A stretch of DNA of 32,586 nt from Candidatus Poribacteria bacterium. GTDB taxonomy: Bacteria; Poribacteria; WGA-4E; UBA9662. Where the stretch lies: assembly GCA_002699335.1 (NCBI GenBank), contig PACG01000092.1, forward strand, positions 1-32,586, in the 5' to 3' direction. The position numbers and the translations under genes are program-made. Each line of letters opens with the position of its first letter. The first letter of the stretch is position 1. This document shows, in pieces, positions 1 through 7,419 of this stretch. The notes beneath the pieces are model-generated. The model had not been told where the DNA came from. It searched no databases and was given only the letters and a program-made list of their open reading frames with translations.

Positions 1-190
1 CCTCCTTCGGCTCAATTTGGCTTTCGCCTCCGACTTCGGCTAGATAGTCCTCTTTCAAATCGATACCAGCAACCGGACCTAAAATCAACCAGTCAGTCAT
101 ATACTGGCCATTGACAGGGTGAGTTTGGGCATATCCAGCCAAACAAAACAGACATAAGAAAAAATAAAGGGATAAACTACGAAACTTCAT
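1..190 (-). CDS. 5' end of a secreted protein gene (cut by window edge)
   Basis: Only the first 63 codons are inside the window. The start is the ATG at 188-190, preceded by a strong AGGAGG ribosome binding site at about 196-202. The protein begins MKFRSLSLYFFLCLFCLAGY, a basic N-region followed by a long hydrophobic core, and A-Q-T shortly after looks like a signal peptidase I site. The mature part opens with a WLILGP motif. From memory, openings of the type W-L-x-x-G-P-F occur at the start of several large extracytoplasmic proteins of environmental bacteria, but function cannot be assigned from this stub. It lies 78 bp downstream of, and in the same direction as, the kinase/STAS pair, so it may be co-transcribed with them. 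The secreted nature is well supported; the product is unknown. Confidence 0.75.
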   Translation of the reverse strand, partial: MKFRSLSLYFFLCLFCLAGYAQTHPVNGQYMTDWLILGPVAGIDLKEDYLAEVGGESQIEPKE

Positions 191-268
191 GGAGCTCCTC
201 CTAACTCTTAAAAGGCAAATTATTTGGAAATATAGCGTTGAATCAGGATGAATTCATTCAATTGCCGT

Positions 269-640
269 TCACGCAATTTCTTCATTCAACCACTCAACTG
301 CTTCCTCGAAAGTGTCCAGAATTTCAACCCCTTCGATGTGCTCCACGATATTCATGGTCTGTAGAATAATAAGGCAGGTTTCTGACACCTCGCAGATTCC
401 AAATCTAACGCCCTCTTCTTCTCCTTCCAACATGATACTCAGCAAAGTAGCCAAACCTCGACTACTGGTCAACCGAACCTGACCGAGATCTACAACAACC
501 TTTTCAGCGTCGATTCCCTCAAAGGCTGAGCGAATATCTTCAGCCGTTTTACGATCCAGATTATTGCTAATATGGACTGTTGTAATATCTTGACTATTCT
601 CTACTTCAACATTTTTACCAAATGACTTTCTATCTGCCAC
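269..640 (-). CDS. SpoIIAA/RsbV-like STAS anti-sigma-factor antagonist
   Basis: This 123-residue protein is a single STAS domain of the usual anti-anti-sigma length. Such proteins are phosphorylated on Ser or Thr by an RsbW/SpoIIAB-type kinase and bind that kinase when dephosphorylated. The phosphorylation loop reads VDLGQVRLTSSRGLATLL, with Ser60 aligning to the Bacillus phosphoserine. The usual D-S-S-G is replaced by S-S-R-G. The start is a GTG at 638-640 with GAGAGGA 8 nt upstream. The gene lies 35 nt downstream of the cognate kinase gene. A close paralogue is encoded at 5184-5537 on the opposite strand; both share ISNNL, VDLGQV, RG-ATLLSI, EG-EE and VSE-C motifs. Cytoplasmic. Family call is secure; the partner is inferred from adjacency. 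Confidence 0.93.
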   Translation of the reverse strand: MADRKSFGKNVEVENSQDITTVHISNNLDRKTAEDIRSAFEGIDAEKVVVDLGQVRLTSSRGLATLLSIMLEGEEEGVRFGICEVSETCLIILQTMNIVEHIEGVEILDTFEEAVEWLNEEIA

Positions 641-675
641 TGATTTATTCCTCTCGATTATATTTTTATTCGTTA

Positions 676-1125
676 TTAGTTATCCATTAGCTGTGACTCT
701 GTGGCAATCTTTAGTGTGGCGGTTGTTCCTTGGCCATCAGAACCCACAATATCGACCTCATCCACCAGGGATTTCATCAGAAATAAGCCCCAACCGCCGA
801 TCCGTTCTGTTTTGAACTTCTTAACCTGCTCTTCTACGTCAGGACGCTGAAAGTCGGAATGAACTTCACCTGAACCTGCGTCCTTGACGGATACAATCAT
901 CTCACCATCTTGGTAAGAATAGCTGACTGTGATCGGTTTGTTGGGATCATAGTCGTTGCCGTGTTCCATCGCATTGATACAGGCTTCATTGACCGCTACC
1001 CTCAGGTTGTTGATTTTTTTGGCTGAAACCCCAAAGAGCCTGGCCATCGTTGCAATAGATTCGACGACAATCTCCTCGTACCCTTCGATGCTGGGTATGG
1101 AGGTCGTCACCTTTCCTGCTTCCAT
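676..1125 (-). CDS. RsbW/SpoIIAB-like anti-sigma serine kinase (HATPase_c)
   Basis: A 149-residue single-domain GHKL ATPase. The N box is visible as NEACINAMEHGN, with the Mg-chelating Asn and the conserved E-A-x-x-N-A-x-x-H pattern. The G1 box is VKDAGSG and the glycine-rich lid region is RIGGWGLFLMKSLVDEVDI. Family members phosphorylate a STAS partner and usually sequester a sigma factor or another output protein. The start ATG at 1123-1125 has GGAAGGA upstream. It is the first gene of the minus-strand unit and is followed by the STAS gene. It is paralogous to the kinase at 4726-5160. No sigma factor is encoded nearby, so the output may be a sigma factor elsewhere or a different effector. 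Confidence 0.93.
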   Translation of the reverse strand: MEAGKVTTSIPSIEGYEEIVVESIATMARLFGVSAKKINNLRVAVNEACINAMEHGNDYDPNKPITVSYSYQDGEMIVSVKDAGSGEVHSDFQRPDVEEQVKKFKTERIGGWGLFLMKSLVDEVDIVGSDGQGTTATLKIATESQLMDN

Positions 1126-2053
1126 CTAAAGATCCTTCCTATCGTTGTAGATAGAACCTATTTCATCAAGATTCGTATCAAAATGTCATTTTACACCATG
1201 ACATTGAAACCGTGATTACACTTTACTATAGTTGCTATTTTAGCACAAGAAAAAAGAAGCTAAATGATATACTGACATCTTAATATGGATTGAGGCAGCT
1301 GATTGTCAGGACTACCAATAACCACGATCAGGCATAGCCAACAGCCCAACTACCATTGTGCGTCTGCTGATGTTTGCCAAAGATTCGGAAATCCGTTTAG
1401 ATCAAGATGGTCCTATCGGTGGCTAATGAATACCTAGTGTGATTCTGCTACCATCTTCCGGTTGCCAATCGCAATATTGTAGCAAAACGGCAAATGGGTG
1501 TATAGGTCGTAGAATTACGGAGTTTCGCCCTCATCAATGCGTGACCGGAAGGGGGAAGTTTTCGTTGTGATCGTGAACTGGTGGACGGGATATGGCATCT
1601 ACCGACTGCATAATCAAGATGGTGTTCAGTGGCCGTTTCGGATCTGGTCTGCACCTAACTACAACGAAACGGAATTTCAACTGCTAGACGTTGAAAAGTT
1701 CGAGGTATCAATCACACAATTTGAGGAAAGACGCAAACCGGTACCGAAAGTAGAGGTCTTAAAAATAAGGTCGCCGAATTAGCACGTGAACCCACTCAAC
1801 CCGTAGGTCGGAATCCCGTTCCTCGGTATCTAACATATCGAAAAACAGAAGGGTACTGGAAAGTCGGAGACATACATTTTCGGGAAAGTGTAACAAACCG
1901 TAGTTTCACGGGGTACACAGGTATTACAAGCACGGCAAGGTTAAATTTTACGACGACATCGAACCGTTGGCGAGTCTCCTGCGGTTTCGTGCTACCACCG
2001 GGATACATTTTTCACTTTTGTGAAAAATCAGGTCGCCGTACCAGTGAGAGTTG
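1126..2053. other. Gene-poor spacer between the two partner-switching units
   Basis: About 930 bp without a convincing gene. Two adjoining plus-strand open stretches are visible. Positions 1537-1782 encode 81 residues including the stretch WWTGYGIYRLHNQDGVQWPF. A second frame is open from about 1725 to 2050 and contains GYWKVGDIHF and WRVSCGFVLPPGY. Their composition is protein-like (Trp, Tyr and Gly rich), and together they could be one frameshifted gene remnant. There is no clear ribosome binding site at 1537 and I recognise no family. The minus-strand promoter for the kinase at 1125 should lie in 1140-1260, but no strong match stands out. Confidence 0.3.
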
Positions 2054-2082
2054 TTGACATACTCAGGCAATTATATTAGTAT
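2054..2082 (+). promoter_or_regulatory. Sigma70-type promoter of the GAF/kinase/STAS operon
   Basis: A perfect -35 TTGACA at 2054-2059 is followed by exactly 17 bp and a -10-like TAGTAT at 2077-2082 (4 of 6 matches). The predicted transcript would start near 2089. That leaves a short leader with an AGGAGGG ribosome binding site at 2104-2110, 8 nt before the ATG at 2119. Confidence 0.6.
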
Positions 2083-2118
2083 TTAGCATAGAGTATTTTA
2101 TGCAGGAGGGAATGAAAG

Positions 2119-4653
2119 ATGAAGGAAAAGTTGAGGAAGGGAGAAGCCAAAGAACCTTCTATCGCCCAAATGTTAGATTCGTTTGTAGATGAATTGGATT
2201 TTAAACAATTTCCTTTCAAGACTCATTTCAGCTTGGAACCGTTGGCCAACTTTTGGCGACAAGTGGATGCACAACAAGTCTCAGCACCGGTTTGTGCTGA
2301 GAAAATCATAACTGCTTTAGAAGACGCCCCTCATATTCTTTCCACCATTACGGATTTAGGGGAAACTTACGCCGAACAGAAAGAATTAATTGACCTGATG
2401 ATGACGGCCATCGTGCCAAGGGCTACCTCAGATACCGAACTCGTGGCGATTGTTCCGCCCTTTTCTTCCTATCCGTTTTTTCAGACACCGCAATTTACCA
2501 GTCTCTTGCTAAATGAGGATGGTTGCTACAGCGATCAATTGAATCGGCTGAACGATGAGATGAGACTCTACGTGCAAATCCTGTATGCCTACTACTATGT
2601 TGTTTCCAAAGGAGAGGATTATCAGTTGGATCTGGATTTTGACGATTACACCTCGATTTCGATGCAGGAGAATCCCGACACCGGTGTCACCCACTATTAC
2701 AGGCTGGAATGGGATGCCCGGTTTTGCCAAATCAGGGTCAAGGGGGAACCAAAACCGTTAACCTCCATCATCAAAAAGAATCTTCTCTCTAATCTGAGTA
2801 GCGTCTCGGTGTTGAAGGACTCGATCGCCAGCACGGAGGTCGATGCTTCTACCATCGGCAAAAACGCCAAATTGGCCAACGTCACCAGTTTGAAACTGCT
2901 AACCGAACTGTTACCGCCGGAAATTTTTGAGTTTCACGGCTTTATGATCGTGCGAGCCACAGAGATTACCAATCAGCATGTTTTGGGTAAAGTGACGCAT
3001 GAGCTGCTGGAACCGGACGCGATCGACAATACCAAGCGATTCCTCGGTATTCAGGAAATGTTAAGAACCGTTCTACGGCTCTCTGATGCCGAAGCCACCT
3101 TGATTGGGATTGACAGTACAGATCAGGTCCTAATGATTAACAGTGGACGTGTAGAAGTCAACACTCCGTTCTCCCATATCTCAGATTTAGACGGGTCGCA
3201 ATACCGCCGGGCACTGGATCAAGGCAGCTTGTTACCGATACCTGATTTACCGAAAACCGTTAGGCGGAAAAAGACGGCTATCGAAAAGCAGATGCTAGAG
3301 GATGGCGTAGGCAGTTTGGTGATTATTCCGTTGTACGATCCTGAAACCGCTGACGAAATCGGCATACTGGAACTTCGGTCTCCGACCAAAGATGGCCTCA
3401 ACGACATGAACGCCATGCGATTGTATGAGTTGAGCTCTCCCTTTTCAAGTGCGGTCAAGCGTTGGGTGACAGAGCGGGAGGACGAAGTAGAGAAGACAAT
3501 TCGGCAACAGTGCACGCCAATTCATCAATCCGTCTCCTGGCGATTTGAAAAAGCGGCCAGAGATTTTTTTGACCGAAGACGAGCAGGGGAAAACGTCAGT
3601 GAAATGGAACCGATCATCTTCAACGATGTATATCCTCTCTACGGCCAGTCAGATATCAGAGGGTCTTCTGAAGCCGGTAACTCTGCAACCCAGGCCGATT
3701 TGCAGGATCAACTGACACTGGCACGGGAAATTTTAACCCTGGCTTACGAGATAAAGCCGATGCCTTTTTTGGAAGATTTGATGTATCGGGTTGACGTGCA
3801 GTTTTCAAATATTGAAGGCAACTTAGGTGCCGGAGACGATTTGCAGGTGCTGGAATTTCTACGCACAGATGTAGAAAAATGCTTTACAACGCTGGAAAGT
3901 TTCAAAAACTATGATGCGGGGATTGGTAAGAAGATTGAAGCCTATGGTTCATCGCTAGATCCGCAACGGGGGGCAATTCACCGTCAGCGGAAGGAATATG
4001 ACGACAGTGTAAGCCTGATTAACGATACCATATCTAGTTATGTTGACCGGGAACAGGAAAAGGCACAGCGAATTTTCCCGCATTACTTTGAGAAAAATGT
4101 CACTGATGGTGTCGATCATCAGATCTACGTCGGAGAGTCCATGCTGGACAAGAAATCATTTGATCCAATGTATCTGAGGAACCTTCGTCTGTGGCAACTG
4201 ATGGTCTTATGTGGTTCAGCGCATTTGACGGAGCAACTAAAGCCCAGCTTAAACTTGAAGCTCGACACGGCACATCTAGTGGCAGTTCAGGAAACTCAGC
4301 AGACTATCAGCTTCGACTATAATGAGAAACTACTGGCCATGAAAGGTAGTTACGATGTTCGCTATGAAATTATGAAAAAGCGAATAGATAAGGCCAAAGT
4401 GAAAGAGACAGGTGAGCGGCTAACTCAGCCCGGAAAAATTGCTATCGTCTATTCACAAAACCGGGAAGGGGCAGAATACGAGGAATATCTCAAATATCTG
4501 GCGGCCAGGGAATATCTGATCGATAGTGAACCGGATCGACTCAATTTGGAAGACCTACAGGGACTATATTCGTTGAAGGCGTTGCGCGTGGCGGTCAATC
4601 TGGACAAGCCTATCGAACTACCGGGCCCCGAGGAAGATCTCTCCCAGTTTTAG
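2119..4653 (+). CDS. Large GAF-domain protein, candidate input unit of the partner-switching module
   Basis: An 844-residue soluble protein with no signal peptide and no obvious membrane segment. Residues about 305-455 have the pattern of a GAF domain, including ATLIGIDSTDQVL, a GVGSLVIIPLYD strand and EIGILELRSP. A distinctive block at about 538-553 (VYPLYGQSDIRGSS) and the C-terminal GKIAIVYSQNREG resemble long GAF-domain-containing proteins that I recall from Bacteroidetes. The N-terminal 300 residues and C-terminal 290 residues match nothing else I know. The start is secure: AGGAGGG with 8-nt spacing. It is first in an operon with an RsbW-like kinase and a STAS protein, which suggests a regulatory or sensory role. 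No PP2C phosphatase motifs are visible. Ligand and activity are unknown. Confidence 0.7.
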   Translation: MKEKLRKGEAKEPSIAQMLDSFVDELDFKQFPFKTHFSLEPLANFWRQVDAQQVSAPVCAEKIITALEDAPHILSTITDLGETYAEQKELIDLMMTAIVPRATSDTELVAIVPPFSSYPFFQTPQFTSLLLNEDGCYSDQLNRLNDEMRLYVQILYAYYYVVSKGEDYQLDLDFDDYTSISMQENPDTGVTHYYRLEWDARFCQIRVKGEPKPLTSIIKKNLLSNLSSVSVLKDSIASTEVDASTIGKNAKLANVTSLKLLTELLPPEIFEFHGFMIVRATEITNQHVLGKVTHELLEPDAIDNTKRFLGIQEMLRTVLRLSDAEATLIGIDSTDQVLMINSGRVEVNTPFSHISDLDGSQYRRALDQGSLLPIPDLPKTVRRKKTAIEKQMLEDGVGSLVIIPLYDPETADEIGILELRSPTKDGLNDMNAMRLYELSSPFSSAVKRWVTEREDEVEKTIRQQCTPIHQSVSWRFEKAARDFFDRRRAGENVSEMEPIIFNDVYPLYGQSDIRGSSEAGNSATQADLQDQLTLAREILTLAYEIKPMPFLEDLMYRVDVQFSNIEGNLGAGDDLQVLEFLRTDVEKCFTTLESFKNYDAGIGKKIEAYGSSLDPQRGAIHRQRKEYDDSVSLINDTISSYVDREQEKAQRIFPHYFEKNVTDGVDHQIYVGESMLDKKSFDPMYLRNLRLWQLMVLCGSAHLTEQLKPSLNLKLDTAHLVAVQETQQTISFDYNEKLLAMKGSYDVRYEIMKKRIDKAKVKETGERLTQPGKIAIVYSQNREGAEYEEYLKYLAAREYLIDSEPDRLNLEDLQGLYSLKALRVAVNLDKPIELPGPEEDLSQF

Positions 4654-4725
4654 TTTTTAAACCGATTATCCCTGTTAATTAGGTTTCGATTCAGAAGGAT
4701 CTTGATCGAGCCTAAATGGAGGAAA

Positions 4726-5160
4726 ATGAGCACAAAACAACCCTTAGCCGAAGAAATATCGATCACCATTCCGAGTGTTTTTGGCTATGAAGAGGTTATC
4801 ACTGAGGCCGTTGGAAGTGTAGCCAAGATCAAGAAGTTTCCCTTGGAAAAAACCAGCAAGCTGAAACTGGCTGTAGCAGAAGCCTGCATTAACTCAATTG
4901 AGCATGGAAACCAGAAGGACCCAGATAAAAAAGTGGTGGTAACTATTCGATGCGAAGCCGATTCTATTACTGCCTGTATACAGGACGCGGGTGGCGGTAA
5001 CATCGATCCACAACACAAGATGCCAGATTTAAAGGAGCAGATTCAGGTGAAAGAGATTGGCGGATGGGGCATGTTTCTGGTCAACGAATTGGTCGATAAG
5101 GTCGAAATTGACTCCGCGCCCGGCCAACCAACCACTACAACGTTAACCATCAACCAATAA
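4726..5160 (+). CDS. RsbW/SpoIIAB-like anti-sigma serine kinase, second copy
   Basis: A 144-residue GHKL kinase paralogous to the one at 676-1125. The N box is AEACINSIEHGN, G1 is IQDAGGG, and the lid region is EIGGWGMFLVNELVDKVEI. I chose the ATG at 4726, which has GGAGG at 4718-4722 (short 3-nt spacing). An in-frame TTG at 4702 would add eight residues but has poorer spacing. The gene lies 72 nt after the GAF gene and 23 nt before the STAS gene, so the three are probably one transcript. Expected role: phosphorylate the neighbouring STAS protein and bind an output protein. Family call secure, start moderately so. Confidence 0.9.
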   Translation: MSTKQPLAEEISITIPSVFGYEEVITEAVGSVAKIKKFPLEKTSKLKLAVAEACINSIEHGNQKDPDKKVVVTIRCEADSITACIQDAGGGNIDPQHKMPDLKEQIQVKEIGGWGMFLVNELVDKVEIDSAPGQPTTTTLTINQ

Positions 5161-5183
5161 CAGACGGGAAGGACTTTGAACGG

Positions 5184-5537
5184 ATGAAGAAAATCGGAGA
5201 AAACATTACACTGGATCAAAAAGACAATATCACCATTATCGGTATCAGTAACAACCTCGGTTATGATACCGCAGATGAATTGAGAAGTGCTTACCAGGAA
5301 GTGGAAACAGACGATGTACTGGTCGATTTGGGACAGGTCAGCATTACCACTAGCCGTGGCATGGCCACCTTGCTCAGCATCATTGTTGAAGGTCAGGAAG
5401 AAGCTCGGCAATTCTGTCTGTGTAATGTGTCGGAAGCCTGCATGCTGATTATTGATGCCATGAATATCATGGAATACGTAGAGGGTCTGGAGATTGTAGA
5501 TTCGATGGAGGAAGGGATTGCCTTGTTCAGTAGTTAA
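5184..5537 (+). CDS. SpoIIAA/RsbV-like STAS antagonist, second copy
   Basis: A 117-residue STAS protein, the paralogue of the product of 269-640. The phosphorylation loop is VDLGQVSITTSRGMATLL, with Ser57 at the phosphoacceptor position and Thr55/Thr56 in front of it. As in the paralogue, an Arg precedes the Gly and the usual Asp is absent. The start ATG at 5184 has GGAAGGA at 5167-5173. It is the last gene of the plus-strand unit. Expected role: released from or bound to the kinase encoded immediately upstream depending on its phosphorylation state. Which phosphatase resets it is unknown. Confidence 0.93.
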   Translation: MKKIGENITLDQKDNITIIGISNNLGYDTADELRSAYQEVETDDVLVDLGQVSITTSRGMATLLSIIVEGQEEARQFCLCNVSEACMLIIDAMNIMEYVEGLEIVDSMEEGIALFSS

Positions 5538-5924
5538 TCAATTGCCTACGGGTGCTCTATCCGAGGGATAAATTTCGCCCTTCGTACTGGCTAACATTCC
5601 ACATCGTCCCTAATCCCAAATTCGATCTTGGTCAACTTGGTAGTGAAGCAATTTCATCGGTTAGCGCGCGCAAGTCCCAATGCGCTCAGCCTCTGCAGAC
5701 ACAGGCCCACAAGCTGCGGCGACCAAATTAAACAGAAGGTTTTTTGGTTGGCGAGTACTATAACCCCGTCAGTCGACTGTGCTGGGCATCAACCGCAGCG
5801 ACTGCGGATTAGCGAGTTTCATCATCACTCCATCCAGCTCCTTGAGATTAAGGTCTCTTATTCTGCATCACTATCAGTTCCTGCTCCGGTAAAGTGGCCA
5901 AGTCGAGCCGCAAACACCCATCCT
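5538..5924. other. Intergenic, no gene recognised
   Basis: About 390 bp between the STAS gene and the convergent end of the sulfatase gene. A 5-bp stem hairpin (CCGCA/TGCGG) sits at 5793-5807 without a T tract. The plus-strand open stretch at 5628-5960 has non-coding composition and runs antisense into the sulfatase end, so I do not call it. Confidence 0.4.
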
Positions 5925-7343
5925 TTAGTCGAATTGGATCCAGTCGCCGTACTGTTGTGACCAGGATTTTAGGTCTTGGTGTAGTTCCTGCTGTACCGAT
6001 TGATAGCCAGGATCCGCAACACAGTTTTTCGTCTCCTGCGGATCCTGCTCTAGATCGTAGAGCTCAGGTTGATCTGTCGGATCGTAGATGTATTTATATC
6101 GTTGGGTAACAACTGCCCGTCGAATATCCCCCAGTGTTGGGTTACCGGAGTACTGGCAATAGATGGAACGATTCGGCACGGGTTCTGTTGCCGTCACCGT
6201 CCCGGCTAGCGAGATGCCATCTAGTCCATCCGGTTGCGCCAGATTCAATAGATCAAGTACGGTAGGCATCAGATCCAAATGAGAAACAGGTCGATCTGAC
6301 GACTGCACGGTGGCGTCCGGTAACCGGATGATGGCCGGTACCCGCATTGCCTCTTCGTACATCTCCATCTTCTGGTACATTTGATGTTGTCCTAGGTGAT
6401 CACCATGATCCGATGTATAAACGATCAGCGACTGCTCAAATTGATCTCTCTGTTTCAGAGTTTCAAGAACCTGTCCGATGCCGTCATCGGCTAAGCGAAC
6501 CAGGCCCATATGTGCCGCCCAGACCTGTCGCCATTCGTCTATGCAGATGCCTTCCGCTAACTGCCCAGCGATACTGTGGCGTCGGTTGAAGGGTTCGCCC
6601 TCTGCGGTCTGCCCTACATTGGAAGGCAGATCGATCTTTTCTGGTGGAAACATCGTTTGGTAGGGTTCCGGCACCCAAAACGGCGGATGCGGGGCCCAGA
6701 GATAGAGGAAGAGGGCAAAAGGTTTTTTCTGCTCTGATGCCGCCTGCGCCTCCAGAAAGTCAACCGCTTGCTGGCAAAAGTAGCGATCCTTGAAATGTTC
6801 TACGGCTCCGTGCCATCGACTACAATAGGTGTTGGAGTAACCAGTTTGAACATACCGACCCCATTGGTTTTCACGTACCGTTCGCTTGAAAGCTGATATG
6901 GGTTCCTTAGTAGGTTCAGTTAACCCCAAATCTTTCAGGTAACGCTGATGATCGGTTTTGTCGATCCATTTGACAAAATCAACCCGTTCTCGCAGTGGCG
7001 GTGAAACCCGAATATGGTCCACGCCGATGTGAGCCACATCGTAACCGGATTCGGCTAAAACCTGGTGCAGTGTCAGGTGCTGGCCGGCACAGGTTCCCTG
7101 CCAATCGTTGTAAACAATACCGTTATGTGTCGGATACTTGCCTGTTGCTAAAGCGGTTCGGGCCGGCACACACAACGGACTGGCGTTGTACATGCGGGAA
7201 AAATAGGCGCCTTCTGCCGCTAATCGGTTAAGGGTAGGGCAAACCTCTGTCGATTGACCATCTTTGTCGGTCTGAACCATACCGATACTGTCGGCCCGTT
7301 GGTGGTCGGTCATGATAAAAACAAGATTTTGTCGTTGTTCCAT
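5925..7343 (-). CDS. Type I sulfatase (alkaline phosphatase superfamily)
   Basis: A 472-residue sulfatase of normal length. The catalytic signature C-x-P-x-R is present as SPLCVPARTALATGKYPTHN, with Cys58 the residue converted to formylglycine. The N-terminal metal-binding region is FIMTDHQRADS, the second metal-binding motif is YTSDHGDHLGQH, and the C-terminus has the usual ELYDLEQDPQE. It hydrolyses sulfate esters, probably of a glycan. No convincing signal peptide is visible, so it may be cytoplasmic or exported by another route. Start ATG at 7341-7343 with GGAG about 10 nt upstream. Activity needs a formylglycine-generating enzyme. A broken fragment of such a domain lies at 21530-21751, so a functional copy must be elsewhere. 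Confidence 0.95.
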   Translation of the reverse strand: MEQRQNLVFIMTDHQRADSIGMVQTDKDGQSTEVCPTLNRLAAEGAYFSRMYNASPLCVPARTALATGKYPTHNGIVYNDWQGTCAGQHLTLHQVLAESGYDVAHIGVDHIRVSPPLRERVDFVKWIDKTDHQRYLKDLGLTEPTKEPISAFKRTVRENQWGRYVQTGYSNTYCSRWHGAVEHFKDRYFCQQAVDFLEAQAASEQKKPFALFLYLWAPHPPFWVPEPYQTMFPPEKIDLPSNVGQTAEGEPFNRRHSIAGQLAEGICIDEWRQVWAAHMGLVRLADDGIGQVLETLKQRDQFEQSLIVYTSDHGDHLGQHQMYQKMEMYEEAMRVPAIIRLPDATVQSSDRPVSHLDLMPTVLDLLNLAQPDGLDGISLAGTVTATEPVPNRSIYCQYSGNPTLGDIRRAVVTQRYKYIYDPTDQPELYDLEQDPQETKNCVADPGYQSVQQELHQDLKSWSQQYGDWIQFD

Positions 7344-7419
7344 ATAATTGTGCTCCAGTTGGTGCGTGACATACTACACCAGAATCCGTTTCGATGCAAT
7401 CACTGTCAAACCTGTTTTG

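Noticed and set aside
5628..5960. A 110-codon plus-strand open stretch after the second STAS gene
   Set aside because: No ribosome binding site, non-coding composition and antisense overlap with the sulfatase 3' end.
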